Below are positions 54,204 through 63,998 of a DNA stretch of 64,000 nucleotides, piece after piece (positions within the stretch are counted from its first letter, which is position 1; each line of letters starts with the position of its first letter). The position numbers and the translations under genes are program-made. The notes below the pieces were generated by a model. That model was not told the DNA's origin, searched no databases, and was given only the letters and a program-made list of their open reading frames with translations. The stretch spans positions 140,932-204,931 of the forward strand of contig NZ_CABHOL010000054.1 of assembly GCF_902168135.1 (NCBI RefSeq), read 5' to 3'. The DNA is from an uncultured Fluviicola sp. (GTDB lineage: Bacteria > Bacteroidota > Bacteroidia > Flavobacteriales_D > Crocinitomicaceae).

Positions 54204-55736
54204 ATGCAAGAAATGATCCTTATCCTTGATTTCGGTTCGCAATACACTCAGTTGATTGCGCGCCGCGTACGCGAATTGAATGTTTATTGTGAAATCCATC
54301 CGTGGAATAAAATTCCGGAACTGGGTGCTCACATCAAAGGTGTGATTTTGTCCGGAAGTCCTTTCTCGACAAGAGACCCGGAATCCCCGAAACCTGATTT
54401 GAGTGCGATCAAAGGAAAATTCCCTTTACTTGGAGTTTGTTTCGGAGCGCAGTACATGGCCCAAAATTTCGGTGGGGAAGTACTTCCTTCAACCATTCGT
54501 GAATACGGACGTGCAAATTTATCTTTCGTAGACAACTCAAACGAATTGGTGGCAGGAATGTCAACCGGTTCACAGGTTTGGATGAGTCACGGAGATACCA
54601 TTAAGAACGTTCCGGATTCTTATCAAATCATTGCATCTACCAAAGATGTGCATGTTGCCGGATATGCAATCAAGGGAGAAACTACTTATGGTATCCAGTT
54701 CCACCCGGAAGTATACCATTCATTGGAAGGAGCGATCTTATTGAGAAACTTTATCGTAGATATTTGTGGCTGTTCTCAAAACTGGACACCGGATTCATTT
54801 GTTGATACAACAGTTGCCGAATTAAGAGCAAAATTGGGGAATGATAAGGTAATTCTCGGATTATCAGGAGGTGTTGATTCTTCTGTAGCAGCCATGATCC
54901 TGCACCGCGCGATCGGATCCAATTTACACTGCATTTTCGTGGACAACGGATTATTGCGCAAGAATGAGTTTAATTCCGTTTTGGAAAGCTATAAAGGATT
55001 GGGATTGAACGTAAAAGGAGTGGATGCTTCCCAGGATTTTTATGCAGCACTTTCAGGATTGACTGACCCTGAATTGAAGCGCAAAGCGATCGGGAAAGTT
55101 TTCGTAGACGTTTTTGATGCGGAATCCAAATTAGTAACGGATGCAAAATGGCTGGGACAGGGAACAATCTACCCGGACGTTATTGAATCGGTTTCGGTAA
55201 ACGGCGGACCTTCACAAACGATCAAATCACACCACAATGTGGGCGGATTGCCTGATTATATGAAATTACAAGTCGTTGAGCCTTTGAGATTGTTGTTCAA
55301 AGATGAGGTGAGACGTGTTGGAAGATCTTTGGAACTTCCGGAAAACATCCTGAACAGACACCCTTTCCCGGGACCCGGATTAGGAATTCGCATTCTGGGA
55401 GAAGTAACTGCTGAGAAAGTACGTATTTTGCAGGAAGTAGACGCTATTTTTATTGACGGATTAAAAGAGCACGGTTTGTACAACGATGTTTGGCAGGCAG
55501 GTGCGATTTTCCTTCCGATCCAGTCTGTGGGAGTAATGGGAGACGAAAGAACCTATGAAAACGCAGTGGCATTGAGAGCTGTAAGTTCTACAGATGGCAT
55601 GACAGCAGATTGGTGTCATTTACCGTATGAGTTCCTGGCGCTGATCTCCAATAAGATCATTAACCAGGTGAAAGGAATTAACCGCGTAACTTACGATATT
55701 AGTTCCAAACCGCCTGCTACCATTGAGTGGGAATAA
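54204..55736 (+). CDS. guaA: GMP synthase (glutamine-hydrolysing)
   Basis: The ATG at 54204 gives a 510-residue protein; a TTG at 54198 in the same frame lies inside the promoter box and is rejected. The glutaminase (GATase I) domain covers about 1-190 with the nucleophile Cys79 in [11 protein letters not shown] and the partner motif FHPEVYHS. The ATP-pyrophosphatase domain starts at [15 protein letters not shown], and the dimerisation domain includes [17 protein letters not shown]. It converts XMP to GMP with glutamine and ATP. It appears monocistronic, with an own promoter and a hairpin behind. Confidence 0.97.
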   Translation: MQEMILILDFGSQYTQLIARRVRELNVYCEIHPWNKIPELGAHIKGVILSGSPFSTRDPESPKPDLSAIKGKFPLLGVCFGAQYMAQNFGGEVLPSTIREYGRANLSFVDNSNELVAGMSTGSQVWMSHGDTIKNVPDSYQIIASTKDVHVAGYAIKGETTYGIQFHPEVYHSLEGAILLRNFIVDICGCSQNWTPDSFVDTTVAELRAKLGNDKVILGLSGGVDSSVAAMILHRAIGSNLHCIFVDNGLLRKNEFNSVLESYKGLGLNVKGVDASQDFYAALSGLTDPELKRKAIGKVFVDVFDAESKLVTDAKWLGQGTIYPDVIESVSVNGGPSQTIKSHHNVGGLPDYMKLQVVEPLRLLFKDEVRRVGRSLELPENILNRHPFPGPGLGIRILGEVTAEKVRILQEVDAIFIDGLKEHGLYNDVWQAGAIFLPIQSVGVMGDERTYENAVALRAVSSTDGMTADWCHLPYEFLALISNKIINQVKGINRVTYDISSKPPATIEWE

Positions 55737-55767
55737 GATTGGCATAACTCTTGGGATAGGAAGTTTA

Positions 55768-55805
55768 AAAGTTTTAAAAGGGGTTAATGAACCTTTTTGA
55801 ACTTT
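55768..55805 (+). terminator. Imperfect hairpin behind guaA
   Basis: AAAGTTTTAAAAGG (55768-55781) and CCTTTTTGAACTTT (55792-55805) pair at 12 of 14 positions. Several CTTTTTGAAC-like direct repeats follow, ending in a T-rich stretch before the next gene. Confidence 0.5.
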
Positions 55806-55839
55806 TTGAACCTTTTTAACACTTGACATTTTTAAAACT

Positions 55840-57612
55840 ATGAAGTATTTCATTTTTCTCTGTTTATTCCTCTTTTCCAAAGGATTATTTGCACAAGTCG
55901 ATACAAAAGATTGGGTGTATGAATACTCCAACGGGAAGAAATATGCAGTCCATATTGCACAAGCCGGAAACACTCTTTGGGGAATCCATACCACTTATAA
56001 TGTTCCGGTAGAAGACATCGTTGCAGCAAACCCGGGAATTGAAAAGGGGGTGAAGGAAGGATACCGATACCTGATTCCGTTGGGTGGAGCTGATATGAAG
56101 GTCCAAAGCGGGACAATTGTGCGCGAACATACCGTTGAAAAAGGAGAAACAGCGTTTTCGATCGCTAAGAAGTATAATTCATCTGTAGACGACCTGCTGA
56201 AGTACAATCCGGGAATTGACAAAGGATTGAAAATAGGACAGGTACTGAAAGTGATCGTTGCTCCGACATCAGAGAATATTCCACCGAAACAGGAAGACAA
56301 ACCGAAAGTAACTCCGCCGTCCGTCACATTTACGGATACGGTTTTGGTATACGAAGTAAAGGCAGGCGAAACGCTGTATACGATTTCCAAACGTTTTATG
56401 GTCCCTGTAAATGATCTTCAGAAATTTAATAACCTGAAATCTGCTTCTATCAAATCGGGAGATGTTTTGAGAATTCCTTTGAAGAAAGAAAATGTGAAGC
56501 AGGTCCAGATTCGTGAAGTACAGCCGAAAGAAGAAGTGCGAAAAGTAGATGAGGAACTGATCTTTAAATCCAAGGCAAAATACAATATCGCAGTATTGTT
56601 GAGCTTCGGATTGAACGATAAATCAGCAAATACAGCATTGAAAAATTTAGCAACCGAGTTTTATATGGGAGTTGAATTAGCTGCAGATTCATTGGAAAAG
56701 CTTGGATTTGATGCGACAATTAAGGTCATTGACATTCCGCTGGATTCGGTTGGGATCCTAAAAGTGCTCAATACGGCTGAAATGAAAGGAATGGACCTGG
56801 TATTCGGACCATTGGTACCGCAGAGTGCGGATATTGTGGGAAGATGGTGTGGCCAACAAAAGATCCGTATGGTTTGTCCTTCAGCATGCAATAGTTCTTT
56901 GTTGAAGAATAATCCGTATATCTACGCATCTGTAACTTCAGATATGACCCAGCAGGAAATCCTTGCTAAATATACAATCGATAAATTCAAAACCGCTCAG
57001 ATCATTTTGGTGAATCCGGGAAATGCAAAGGACCAGGAGTTGTTTGATGCGTATAGAAAACGTTTTATGGAGCTTTCCAAGAAGAATGGAAATATCAAAC
57101 TGATCGATGCGAAGACAAGTGATTTTACTACGTTTATCCGTAAAAGCGGCGAATCTGTGGTTATTTTCCCTTCAAGAGATAAAGGAAAAGTGATCAGTTT
57201 CATCAATGCCCTGCACAAAGCAGTCGGAAAATCCCCGAATGCAGATGTAACAGTTTTCGGAACGAAAGAATGGGGTGGTTTTGATGATGTTTCGGGGTAT
57301 TACAAAACCAGGTACAAGATTACCTGGACTTCTTCCAGTGATTTGAACTATTCCCTACCGGATACACAAACGTTACTTCGTTTGTACCGCAAGAAATTCC
57401 ACACAGATATGAACAAAGCAGGAGCGCAGGGATTTGATGTGGTTTATTATTTTGCTAAAACCTTACTGATGAAAGAAAAGGTAGAGAGTGAAGTGATCAA
57501 TGCATTTGACCTGAAAGCTGCTTTGCCTGGAAGCGGATATGAAAACCATGCGTGTTTCATCTTAAAGCACGAAGATTATGAACTAATCCGCGTAGGAGTT
57601 TTCTATGAATAA
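55840..57612 (+). CDS. Triple-LysM protein with type 1 periplasmic-binding fold
   Basis: The product has 590 residues with a signal peptide (MKYFIFLCLFLFSKGLFAQ). It carries three LysM domains: about 27-78 (HIAQAGNTLWGIHTTYNVPV), 93-137 (HTVEKGETAFSIAKKYNSSV) and 168-212 (YEVKAGETLYTISKRFMVPV). A type 1 periplasmic-binding/receptor fold follows from about 245 (YNIAVLLSFGLNDKS, MDLVFGPLVPQSADIVGRW, YIYASVTSDMTQQ). LysM binds peptidoglycan, so the protein is a wall-anchored sensor or scaffold, perhaps related to LpoA-type activators of wall synthesis (inference). It overlaps hemF by eight bases. Confidence 0.82.
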   Translation: MKYFIFLCLFLFSKGLFAQVDTKDWVYEYSNGKKYAVHIAQAGNTLWGIHTTYNVPVEDIVAANPGIEKGVKEGYRYLIPLGGADMKVQSGTIVREHTVEKGETAFSIAKKYNSSVDDLLKYNPGIDKGLKIGQVLKVIVAPTSENIPPKQEDKPKVTPPSVTFTDTVLVYEVKAGETLYTISKRFMVPVNDLQKFNNLKSASIKSGDVLRIPLKKENVKQVQIREVQPKEEVRKVDEELIFKSKAKYNIAVLLSFGLNDKSANTALKNLATEFYMGVELAADSLEKLGFDATIKVIDIPLDSVGILKVLNTAEMKGMDLVFGPLVPQSADIVGRWCGQQKIRMVCPSACNSSLLKNNPYIYASVTSDMTQQEILAKYTIDKFKTAQIILVNPGNAKDQELFDAYRKRFMELSKKNGNIKLIDAKTSDFTTFIRKSGESVVIFPSRDKGKVISFINALHKAVGKSPNADVTVFGTKEWGGFDDVSGYYKTRYKITWTSSSDLNYSLPDTQTLLRLYRKKFHTDMNKAGAQGFDVVYYFAKTLLMKEKVESEVINAFDLKAALPGSGYENHACFILKHEDYELIRVGVFYE

Positions 57613-58495
57613 GGAAACAATAGGACAGGAATTCCGCGCTTTACAGCTCTTTATCTGTAATGAGCTTGAGCGTGTTGACGGAACCGGGAAGTTCTCGGAA
57701 GACGCATGGGACCGTACAGAAGGCGGGGGTGGTAAAACGCGTACCATTCGCAACGGTTCAGTGATTGAAAAGGGAGGTGTGGCTTTTTCCGAAGTTTACG
57801 GTCCCGTTTCAGATGAAATGAAATCACAGTTAAAGATGGAAGGGAACCAGTTCTATGCAACGGGTGTTTCCATCGTTTTGCATCCCAATAATCCGCATGT
57901 ACCGATCATTCACATGAATGTGCGTTATTTTGAATTGGATAACGGTATTCATTGGTTCGGTGGAGGAATTGATCTGACACCGCATTATGTTGTACAAGAG
58001 CAGGCAGTTTTATTTCATCAAAAACTTAGATCGGTCTGCAATAAATACGATGAATCCTTCTACCCGAAATTCAAAGAGTGGGCAGACGAGTATTTTTACC
58101 TGCCTCACAGAGGTGAAACACGTGGAGTTGGTGGGATCTTTTTCGATCACCTGAACAATCATTTCCAGCTGAACAAAGAACAATTATTCCGTTTCTGTGT
58201 GGATTTGGGCGAGAGTTTCCCTTTCCTGTATGAAGAACAGGTTAATTGGGGCAAGAACAAAGCCGTCTCCGAATCCGAAAAACAATGGATGAATTACCGA
58301 AGAGCCCGGTATGCGGAATTTAATCTTGCTTTCGACCGCGGAACGAAATTCGGATTGTACTCGGGTGGAAGAACAGAATCGATCTTAATGAGCATGCCGC
58401 CGGTAGCCGAATGGGAGTATGATTACCAACCCGATCCGGAATCACCGGAAGGAAAAACACTGGCTTATCTGAAGGAAAAACATACTTATTTATGA
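57605..58495 (+). CDS. hemF: Oxygen-dependent coproporphyrinogen III oxidase
   Basis: This 296-residue protein is typical HemF: WDRTEGGGGKTRTIRNG near the start, then NPHVPIIHMNVRYFEL, FGGGIDLTPHYV, and the dimer/substrate region FFDHLNNHF and YRRARYAEFNLAFDRGTKFG. It decarboxylates coproporphyrinogen III to protoporphyrinogen IX with O2 in haem synthesis, which marks the organism as aerobic. Its start lies inside the end of the LysM gene (eight bases). Confidence 0.96.
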   Translation: MNKETIGQEFRALQLFICNELERVDGTGKFSEDAWDRTEGGGGKTRTIRNGSVIEKGGVAFSEVYGPVSDEMKSQLKMEGNQFYATGVSIVLHPNNPHVPIIHMNVRYFELDNGIHWFGGGIDLTPHYVVQEQAVLFHQKLRSVCNKYDESFYPKFKEWADEYFYLPHRGETRGVGGIFFDHLNNHFQLNKEQLFRFCVDLGESFPFLYEEQVNWGKNKAVSESEKQWMNYRRARYAEFNLAFDRGTKFGLYSGGRTESILMSMPPVAEWEYDYQPDPESPEGKTLAYLKEKHTYL

Positions 58496-58505
58496 GAAAA
58501 AATGA

Positions 58506-58566
58506 TCAATTATGAATTATCAGGCATAAAAGATCCGGCTTGATAATTGAAATACTTCATAATTGA
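58506..58566 (+). terminator. Inverted repeats behind hemF
   Basis: TCAATTATGAA (58506-58516) pairs with TTCATAATTGA (58556-58566), and AATTATCA (58515-58522) with TGATAATT (58541-58548), giving a long AT-rich hairpin behind the hemF stop. The remaining 160 bases up to the next gene show no other feature; TAACTTTA at 58697-58704 is a weak -7-like box. Confidence 0.5.
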
Positions 58567-58727
58567 TAATTACAGATACTGTTTTAAAATTAAACTATTT
58601 CCCCTTTCCATGTAAATATCTTTAAGATTCCTTCAATACCTGTTATTTTTAACAAAATCAAATTCATTTAGAGGCAACTATCGCTTCATTCTTCCGTAAC
58701 TTTAGCGTATCAATTAATGATAGTTAA

Positions 58728-61583
58728 ATGATTGTGAAGAAAATTGTTGTTAAGCTGGCGCTGATAGGCTTGACATTTATTACAGGCACTGCTTATGCTC
58801 AGATGCAGCCTGCCTGTCCCAATGCGAATTTTTCCATGGGTGGATTTAATAACTGGACAGCAACTACAGGTGATATGATATCTGCATCTGATGATAATAC
58901 AACACCGGTTACTGAGGCAGTTTGGGATCCTTTCCAGGTAAATGGGGTGATGTCCGGGAGACACACAATTATTTCCACACCGGGAATCGATCCATACACT
59001 TGTGGCGGCTTACCCCTTTTGCCTCCCGGATCTTTTGTGGTTGCAAAACTTGGAGATAATAATACCAATTCAATGTGTGAGGCATTACGTTATTCAATGC
59101 CGGTTACGATTGATAATTCTCTATTGATTTATAAGTACGCAGCTGTTTTGGAGGATGGCGGTTCTAACCATGGTCAGTATTCACAACCACGTATGACTAT
59201 TAAAATTAGAGATGGGGCCGGGAATGTTATCACTGGTGGGTGCGGCCAATACGATGTTTATTCGGGGCAGTCGGGGCAAAACTTCCAAACATGTAATTCT
59301 GTTAAATGGTTACCCTGGTCTACGGCCGCCGTGGATTTGTCTGCATATATTGGACAAACGATCCAGGTAGAATTTATTACACAGGATTGTGATCAGGGTG
59401 CGCATTTCGGTTATGCTTATTTTACCATGAGTTGTATGCCCTTGAGATTGTCAGTTCAATATTGCCAGGGGAGTAACAATGCCGTATTAACTGCTCCAGC
59501 CGGATTCAGCAGCTATTTGTGGAGCAATGGAGCAACAACTCCTTCGATTACAATTCCCAATCCTGTTTCGGGTACGAATTATTCCTGTCAGCTTACAACA
59601 ATTACCAATGCTGGTTCATGCAGTGTTACTATCGATACAGATATTGAGCCAACAGTAATTAATCCCAACTACACCTACACTCAACCCTGCGGACAGTTAA
59701 ATGTGCAGTTCACCAATACTTCCACTGTAAATAACAACAGCATTGTTGCCAACCTTTGGAATTTCGGGGATAATACGACTTCTTCACTATCCAGTCCGAG
59801 CCATACATACGCAGCACCGGGTGTTTACGACGTGCGTCTGATCACTTTTGAAACGGCCGGCTGTAAAGACACTATCATCCAGCAGGTAACTGTGAAGTCT
59901 ATTCCTACGGCAGATTTTACGATCCCGAACACGTGTATGCTGGCTCCGGTAAGTCCTACGAATACTTCGACGGATTTGATCAATCAGGCAATGACCTATT
60001 CCTGGGATTTCGGCGACGGAACTCCATTGGAAACAGGAGCAGCTCCGGCACACATTTATCAAAATGCAGGAACGTATACTGTAACATTGGTTGCGACCAA
60101 CCAGGATGGATGTACACATACCCGTACAAAAACAATTACAGTATATCCGCTTCCGCCGGTAGAAGCAGGAGTTGACCAACAACTTTGTCCTTATACTCCA
60201 ATGACTTTGAATGGTTCGGGAGCACAATTTTATACCTGGAATAACAATGCAACAGACGGAACTCCGTTTATTCCTACCGTAGATGGAAAGTACATCGTTA
60301 CAGGAACAGATGCGAACGGTTGTGTTAACAAGGATTCATTGATGGTTACATTTTTACCGGCACCTCTTGTTTCAGCCGGTCCGGATGTATCGGTTTGCGA
60401 GAATACACCGGTTACTTTTACCGGAACCGGAACAGCAAATACCTATACCTGGTCGAATGGAATTACGGACGGACAGGCTTACACTCCTGCAGTTGGTACC
60501 TTTGAGATTGTCGTAACCGGTTACGATGCATCCAATTGCTTCGGCCTGGATACTGTTATTTTGATCGTAAACCCATTGCCGATTGTGAATGCAGGCCCGG
60601 ATCAGATTATCTGCCAGGGAACTTCGGCAACACTTTCCGGTTCGGGAGCTGAAACTTATGCCTGGGATAATGGAGTTACGGATAATGTTCCTTTTTCACC
60701 GGTGAGTGATCTGACGTATACGGTTACCGGAACTTCTGCGGCAGGATGTACCAATACGGACCAGGTAATGGTGACTATTGAAGCACCGGTTGTTTTCGAT
60801 ATTACTTCCGGTTTGGAACCTGCGTGTGAGCCGCATGAGGCGATGATCTTTAACAACTCTACCGGAACACCAAGTGTCAATACGCAATGGACATTCGGCG
60901 ACGGAAACACCTTGTCGAGTATCAGTGATACGGTTACGAATCTTTATGAAAACCAGGGGTGTTATGATTTGAATATTACTTCAACGACCGCTTTGGGATG
61001 CGTTTGGACGCAAAGTTATCCAAGTTTTGTTTGTGTTTACCCGAATCCTACAGCGAACTTCACAGCAAATCCCGGAGTAATTTCCGTGATATCACCAGAA
61101 GCAGATCTGATTAACTCTTCAACAGGAGCTACTAATTATATCTGGGATTTCGGTGACGGAACAGAGATTTCGAATGACTTCAGTCCTACACATACCTTTG
61201 TGGTAGAGCCGGAGCAAAATTTTTCGGTAACATTGGTTGCGATTTCCGAACATGGTTGTATAGATTCTATTACGAAGGTGATATTAATGGAAAAAGGTGT
61301 AATTTTGTATGCACCGAATTCATTTACTCCGGATGGGAACCAGTTCAATCCTGTTTTCCTTCCGATCGTAACTTCGGGGGTAGATAAAAATCAATACGAA
61401 TTAGAGATTTTCAACCGATGGGGGGAAGTTGTGTTCAGTACAACGGATACCGAAGAAGGTTGGGACGGTACTTATAAAGGAATTGCTTGTAAAGAAGGAA
61501 TGTATTCATGGAAAATTAAGTACAAGACTTCATCAAGTGATGAAAAAAGGGAGCAATTCGGACACGTGAACTTATTGCGTTAG
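58728..61583 (+). CDS. PKD-domain secreted protein with T9SS type B (CHU_C) sorting domain
   Basis: The 951-residue protein has a signal peptide (about 1-24, ending TAYAQ). A lectin/carbohydrate-binding-like jelly roll covers about 30-240 (SMGGFNNWTATTGD, VVAKLGDNN, IQVEFITQDCDQGAHFGYAY). Next come several PKD domains with the usual DFGDG motif (NLWNFGDNTTS, YSWDFGDGTPLE, QWTFGDGNTL, YIWDFGDGTEI), alternating with Ig-like units starting AGPD. A CHU_C sorting domain lies from about 859 (LYAPNSFTPDGNQF, FNRWGEVVFST, GWDGTYKG, GMYSWKI). It is probably exported by T9SS and displayed on the surface. The jelly roll suggests glycan binding. Confidence 0.88.
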   Translation: MIVKKIVVKLALIGLTFITGTAYAQMQPACPNANFSMGGFNNWTATTGDMISASDDNTTPVTEAVWDPFQVNGVMSGRHTIISTPGIDPYTCGGLPLLPPGSFVVAKLGDNNTNSMCEALRYSMPVTIDNSLLIYKYAAVLEDGGSNHGQYSQPRMTIKIRDGAGNVITGGCGQYDVYSGQSGQNFQTCNSVKWLPWSTAAVDLSAYIGQTIQVEFITQDCDQGAHFGYAYFTMSCMPLRLSVQYCQGSNNAVLTAPAGFSSYLWSNGATTPSITIPNPVSGTNYSCQLTTITNAGSCSVTIDTDIEPTVINPNYTYTQPCGQLNVQFTNTSTVNNNSIVANLWNFGDNTTSSLSSPSHTYAAPGVYDVRLITFETAGCKDTIIQQVTVKSIPTADFTIPNTCMLAPVSPTNTSTDLINQAMTYSWDFGDGTPLETGAAPAHIYQNAGTYTVTLVATNQDGCTHTRTKTITVYPLPPVEAGVDQQLCPYTPMTLNGSGAQFYTWNNNATDGTPFIPTVDGKYIVTGTDANGCVNKDSLMVTFLPAPLVSAGPDVSVCENTPVTFTGTGTANTYTWSNGITDGQAYTPAVGTFEIVVTGYDASNCFGLDTVILIVNPLPIVNAGPDQIICQGTSATLSGSGAETYAWDNGVTDNVPFSPVSDLTYTVTGTSAAGCTNTDQVMVTIEAPVVFDITSGLEPACEPHEAMIFNNSTGTPSVNTQWTFGDGNTLSSISDTVTNLYENQGCYDLNITSTTALGCVWTQSYPSFVCVYPNPTANFTANPGVISVISPEADLINSSTGATNYIWDFGDGTEISNDFSPTHTFVVEPEQNFSVTLVAISEHGCIDSITKVILMEKGVILYAPNSFTPDGNQFNPVFLPIVTSGVDKNQYELEIFNRWGEVVFSTTDTEEGWDGTYKGIACKEGMYSWKIKYKTSSSDEKREQFGHVNLLR

Positions 61584-61641
61584 AGTTGCTGCAAAGCTTA
61601 ACAAATTCGATTATTTGTTATTAATAAAATTCAAACCCAGT

Positions 61642-61673
61642 AAGAAAGGGAGTCCAATCAGGCTCCCTTTCTT
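61642..61673. terminator. Bidirectional terminator between convergent genes
   Basis: AAGAAAGGGAG (61642-61652) pairs exactly with CTCCCTTTCTT (61663-61673). The stop codon of the proline dehydrogenase gene lies in the loop, and T-rich or A-rich flanks on both sides suit both strands. Confidence 0.7.
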
Positions 61674-62833
61674 CTTTTAATTTCTTCTTTGATTAGTTTT
61701 AATTCCCTGCCGGTTTGTCCTTTTACCGAGGTGTTTTCATCCGCTCTGCGAAACAGGTAAGGAATTACTTCTTCCACCGGTCCGTAAGGAACATATTTGG
61801 CTACGTTGAATCCTTTAGAAGCCAGGGTATAGGAAATATGATCACTCATTCCCAATAACTGGGCAAAGTAAACGCGTTTATCTGTTTTATCGATTCCTTT
61901 CTTTTCGATCAAATCTGCCAAATAAGCAGAGGAATGTTCATTATGAGAACCGGCACATAAAGCCATTTGAGAGAAGTTCTCAGACTCTGTTAAAAACTCC
62001 AGAGCGTTATCGTAATCCGTATCACATGTTTTCTTATCCGGCTGAATAGGAGAAGGGTAGTTGTTTTCCACAGCCCTTTTTCTTTCTTTTTCCATGTATG
62101 CGCCACGAACAAGCTTCACACCGTATTGTATGTTTTCGGCTTTTGCCCATGCAATGCTTGCTTTTAAGAATGCCAAACGATCGTGACGGTATATTTGGAC
62201 CGTGTTAAAGACAATTGCACGTTCCTTGTTGTATTTCAGCATCATTTCATGCGTAATGCGGTCAATAACATCCTGGATCCAGCTTTCTTCCGCATCGATA
62301 AAAACCGGTACATCTGCATCAAATGCTTCCTTGCAGATACGGTTTACCCGTTCCACTGTTTCGTGGTATTCTTTCAGATCACTTTCCGAAATGTTCTCAA
62401 TTCCTTCATTCGTCAATTCCAGCAGACCAAAACGTGAAATACCCGTTACTTTAAATACTGCGAAGGGAATTCCCGGATTTCCTTTTGCCTTGTGGATAGT
62501 TGCAATGATCTCTTTGGTGGTGTGCTCAAAATCCTCAGCACTTGTTTTTCCTTCCACAGAATAATCCAGGATCGTTCCTACATGGTGTTTCCACATTGCA
62601 TCAATTGTTGAAGTACATTCTTCAATGGTTTCTCCACCGCAGAATTGAGCAAAGATGGTTGATTTGATCATCCCCTTGATAGGAAGGCCGATATTCAAAC
62701 CAAAACGGGTCAATCCTTTTCCTGATTTTACAAGAAATGGACTTGCCATAACGGAAAAAAGAAAATGTGCCCGCTTCAGATCCTTATCTGACTTATGTTT
62801 GAACGCAATTTCTGTGTTATTAAAAGATATCAT
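61658..62833 (-). CDS. Proline dehydrogenase (monofunctional)
   Basis: The product has 391 residues and is a single-domain ProDH TIM barrel without the P5C dehydrogenase half. Conserved motifs include AVFKVTGISRFGLLE, DVPVFIDAEESWIQ, YGVKLVRGAYMEKERKRA, DTDYDNALEFL, ALCAGSHNEHSSAYL, FAQLLGMSDHI and KYVPYGPVEEVIPYLFRRA; the last is the proline-binding YxxRRxxE-like end. It oxidises proline to pyrroline-5-carboxylate with FAD and feeds electrons to quinone. It is divergent from aroB. A TAATTTTG box ends three bases upstream of the ATG, suggesting leaderless transcription. Confidence 0.92.
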   Translation of the reverse strand: MISFNNTEIAFKHKSDKDLKRAHFLFSVMASPFLVKSGKGLTRFGLNIGLPIKGMIKSTIFAQFCGGETIEECTSTIDAMWKHHVGTILDYSVEGKTSAEDFEHTTKEIIATIHKAKGNPGIPFAVFKVTGISRFGLLELTNEGIENISESDLKEYHETVERVNRICKEAFDADVPVFIDAEESWIQDVIDRITHEMMLKYNKERAIVFNTVQIYRHDRLAFLKASIAWAKAENIQYGVKLVRGAYMEKERKRAVENNYPSPIQPDKKTCDTDYDNALEFLTESENFSQMALCAGSHNEHSSAYLADLIEKKGIDKTDKRVYFAQLLGMSDHISYTLASKGFNVAKYVPYGPVEEVIPYLFRRADENTSVKGQTGRELKLIKEEIKRRKGA

Positions 62834-62836
62834 GGG

Positions 62837-62844
62837 GCAAAATT
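62837..62844 (-). promoter_or_regulatory. Putative -7 box directly before proline dehydrogenase
   Basis: On the minus strand this reads TAATTTTG, an exact TAnnTTTG, with its last base four positions from the ATG at 62833. The arrangement predicts a leaderless transcript. No -33 element is obvious. Confidence 0.35.
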
Positions 62845-62856
62845 AATCGCTTTCGA

Positions 62857-62864
62857 GTATTTTT
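62857..62864 (+). promoter_or_regulatory. Putative -7 box of aroB
   Basis: TATTTTTG matches TAnnTTTG and would give a leader of roughly 45 bases before the TTG start at 62913. It lies 12 bases from the oppositely directed box of proline dehydrogenase, so the two promoters are back to back. Confidence 0.35.
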
Positions 62865-62912
62865 GTTCACCTTTAATCTGAATTTATTTGTTACATCATT
62901 GAAATTGGCGCT

Positions 62913-63998
62913 TTGAAAAAAATAAAATGTAATTCTTACACCGTAGAAGTTGGTAATCTGGAGCTTTCTTCTTTCCCTGCGATACTTCAGGAATCCTATA
63001 GAGATGTTCGAAAAGTAATCGTTGTGGATGAGAATACACATGATTTTTGTTTGGAATACCTGCTCACTGCTTTTCCTATGTTGGAAGATGCCGAGGTGAT
63101 TTTACTGCCGACCGGTGAAGAAAATAAAGTGATGGAAGTTTGTTTCCAGGTTTTGGAAGCACTTTCTGACTATGGAATTGTGCGCTCGGACCTTGTTATT
63201 ACGCTTGGTGGCGGAGTTGTGAGTGATATGGGAGGGTTTATCGCTTCTATTTACAAAAGAGGATTGCCGTGCGTCCATATTCCTACTTCCCTGATGGGGA
63301 TGGTTGATGCGGCTATCGGCGGTAAAACCGGTATTGATCTGGGGAATTTAAAGAACCAGATAGGAACTTTCTATGATCCTGTTGCTATTTATGTAGACCA
63401 ACGCTTCCTGTCAACTTTGCCGGAAGAAGAGTGGAGAAGTGGTTTCGCGGAGGTTTTGAAACATGCCCTGATCGATGATAAAAAAGAATGGGAGCGATTA
63501 ATATCCAGTAAGCAGGACGAGTTATTCTCTGAAGAGAATGTGAAAAAGATCCTGGAAAGATCGATTGGTGTTAAAGCGAAAATTGTGACGGAAGATCCAA
63601 CGGAGAAGGGAAGAAGAAAATCGCTGAATTTTGGTCATACGATCGGCCACGCTATTGAAGGATATTACCTGGAACTGAACCCGATGTCGCATGGAAACTG
63701 CGTTGCGCTTGGAATGATTGCCGAAGCATATTTGTCGAATCAGAAAGGAACCTTAACATCCGAAGAACTGAACGAAATTGTGCAGGTTATGATGGCTTTA
63801 TATCCGTGCCCCGAAGATTTATTGACTGGTGTCGGAATCATGCTTGAACTAATGAAAAACGATAAGAAAAATGATCAGCAGGGAGTAAGAACCTGTTTTT
63901 TGAATAAGATCGGAGAATGTTCCTGGAATCATTTAATCGATGAGGATGATATCAAGGCGGCGTTTAATTATTTGTACCAATGTTATTATAAAAATTAA
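62913..63998 (+). CDS. aroB: 3-dehydroquinate synthase
   Basis: This 361-residue AroB uses a TTG start at 62913: the only nearby ATG (62927) is out of frame and the next in-frame Met comes after about 50 residues. Motifs: LLPTGEENKVM, TLGGGVVSDMGGFIAS (NAD binding), HIPTSLMGMVDAAIGGKTGI, NLKNQIGTFYDP, and the metal-binding region RKSLNFGHTIGHAIEGYY with SHGNCVALGM. It makes 3-dehydroquinate from DAHP in the shikimate pathway. The gene is complete and ends two bases before the window edge. Confidence 0.95.
   Translation: MKKIKCNSYTVEVGNLELSSFPAILQESYRDVRKVIVVDENTHDFCLEYLLTAFPMLEDAEVILLPTGEENKVMEVCFQVLEALSDYGIVRSDLVITLGGGVVSDMGGFIASIYKRGLPCVHIPTSLMGMVDAAIGGKTGIDLGNLKNQIGTFYDPVAIYVDQRFLSTLPEEEWRSGFAEVLKHALIDDKKEWERLISSKQDELFSEENVKKILERSIGVKAKIVTEDPTEKGRRKSLNFGHTIGHAIEGYYLELNPMSHGNCVALGMIAEAYLSNQKGTLTSEELNEIVQVMMALYPCPEDLLTGVGIMLELMKNDKKNDQQGVRTCFLNKIGECSWNHLIDEDDIKAAFNYLYQCYYKN

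Noticed and set aside
55790..55820. CTTTTTGAAC-like direct repeats as an operator
   Set aside because: Similar AT-rich wording occurs at 7040-7066 behind another gene position; it is more likely part of terminators than a binding site.
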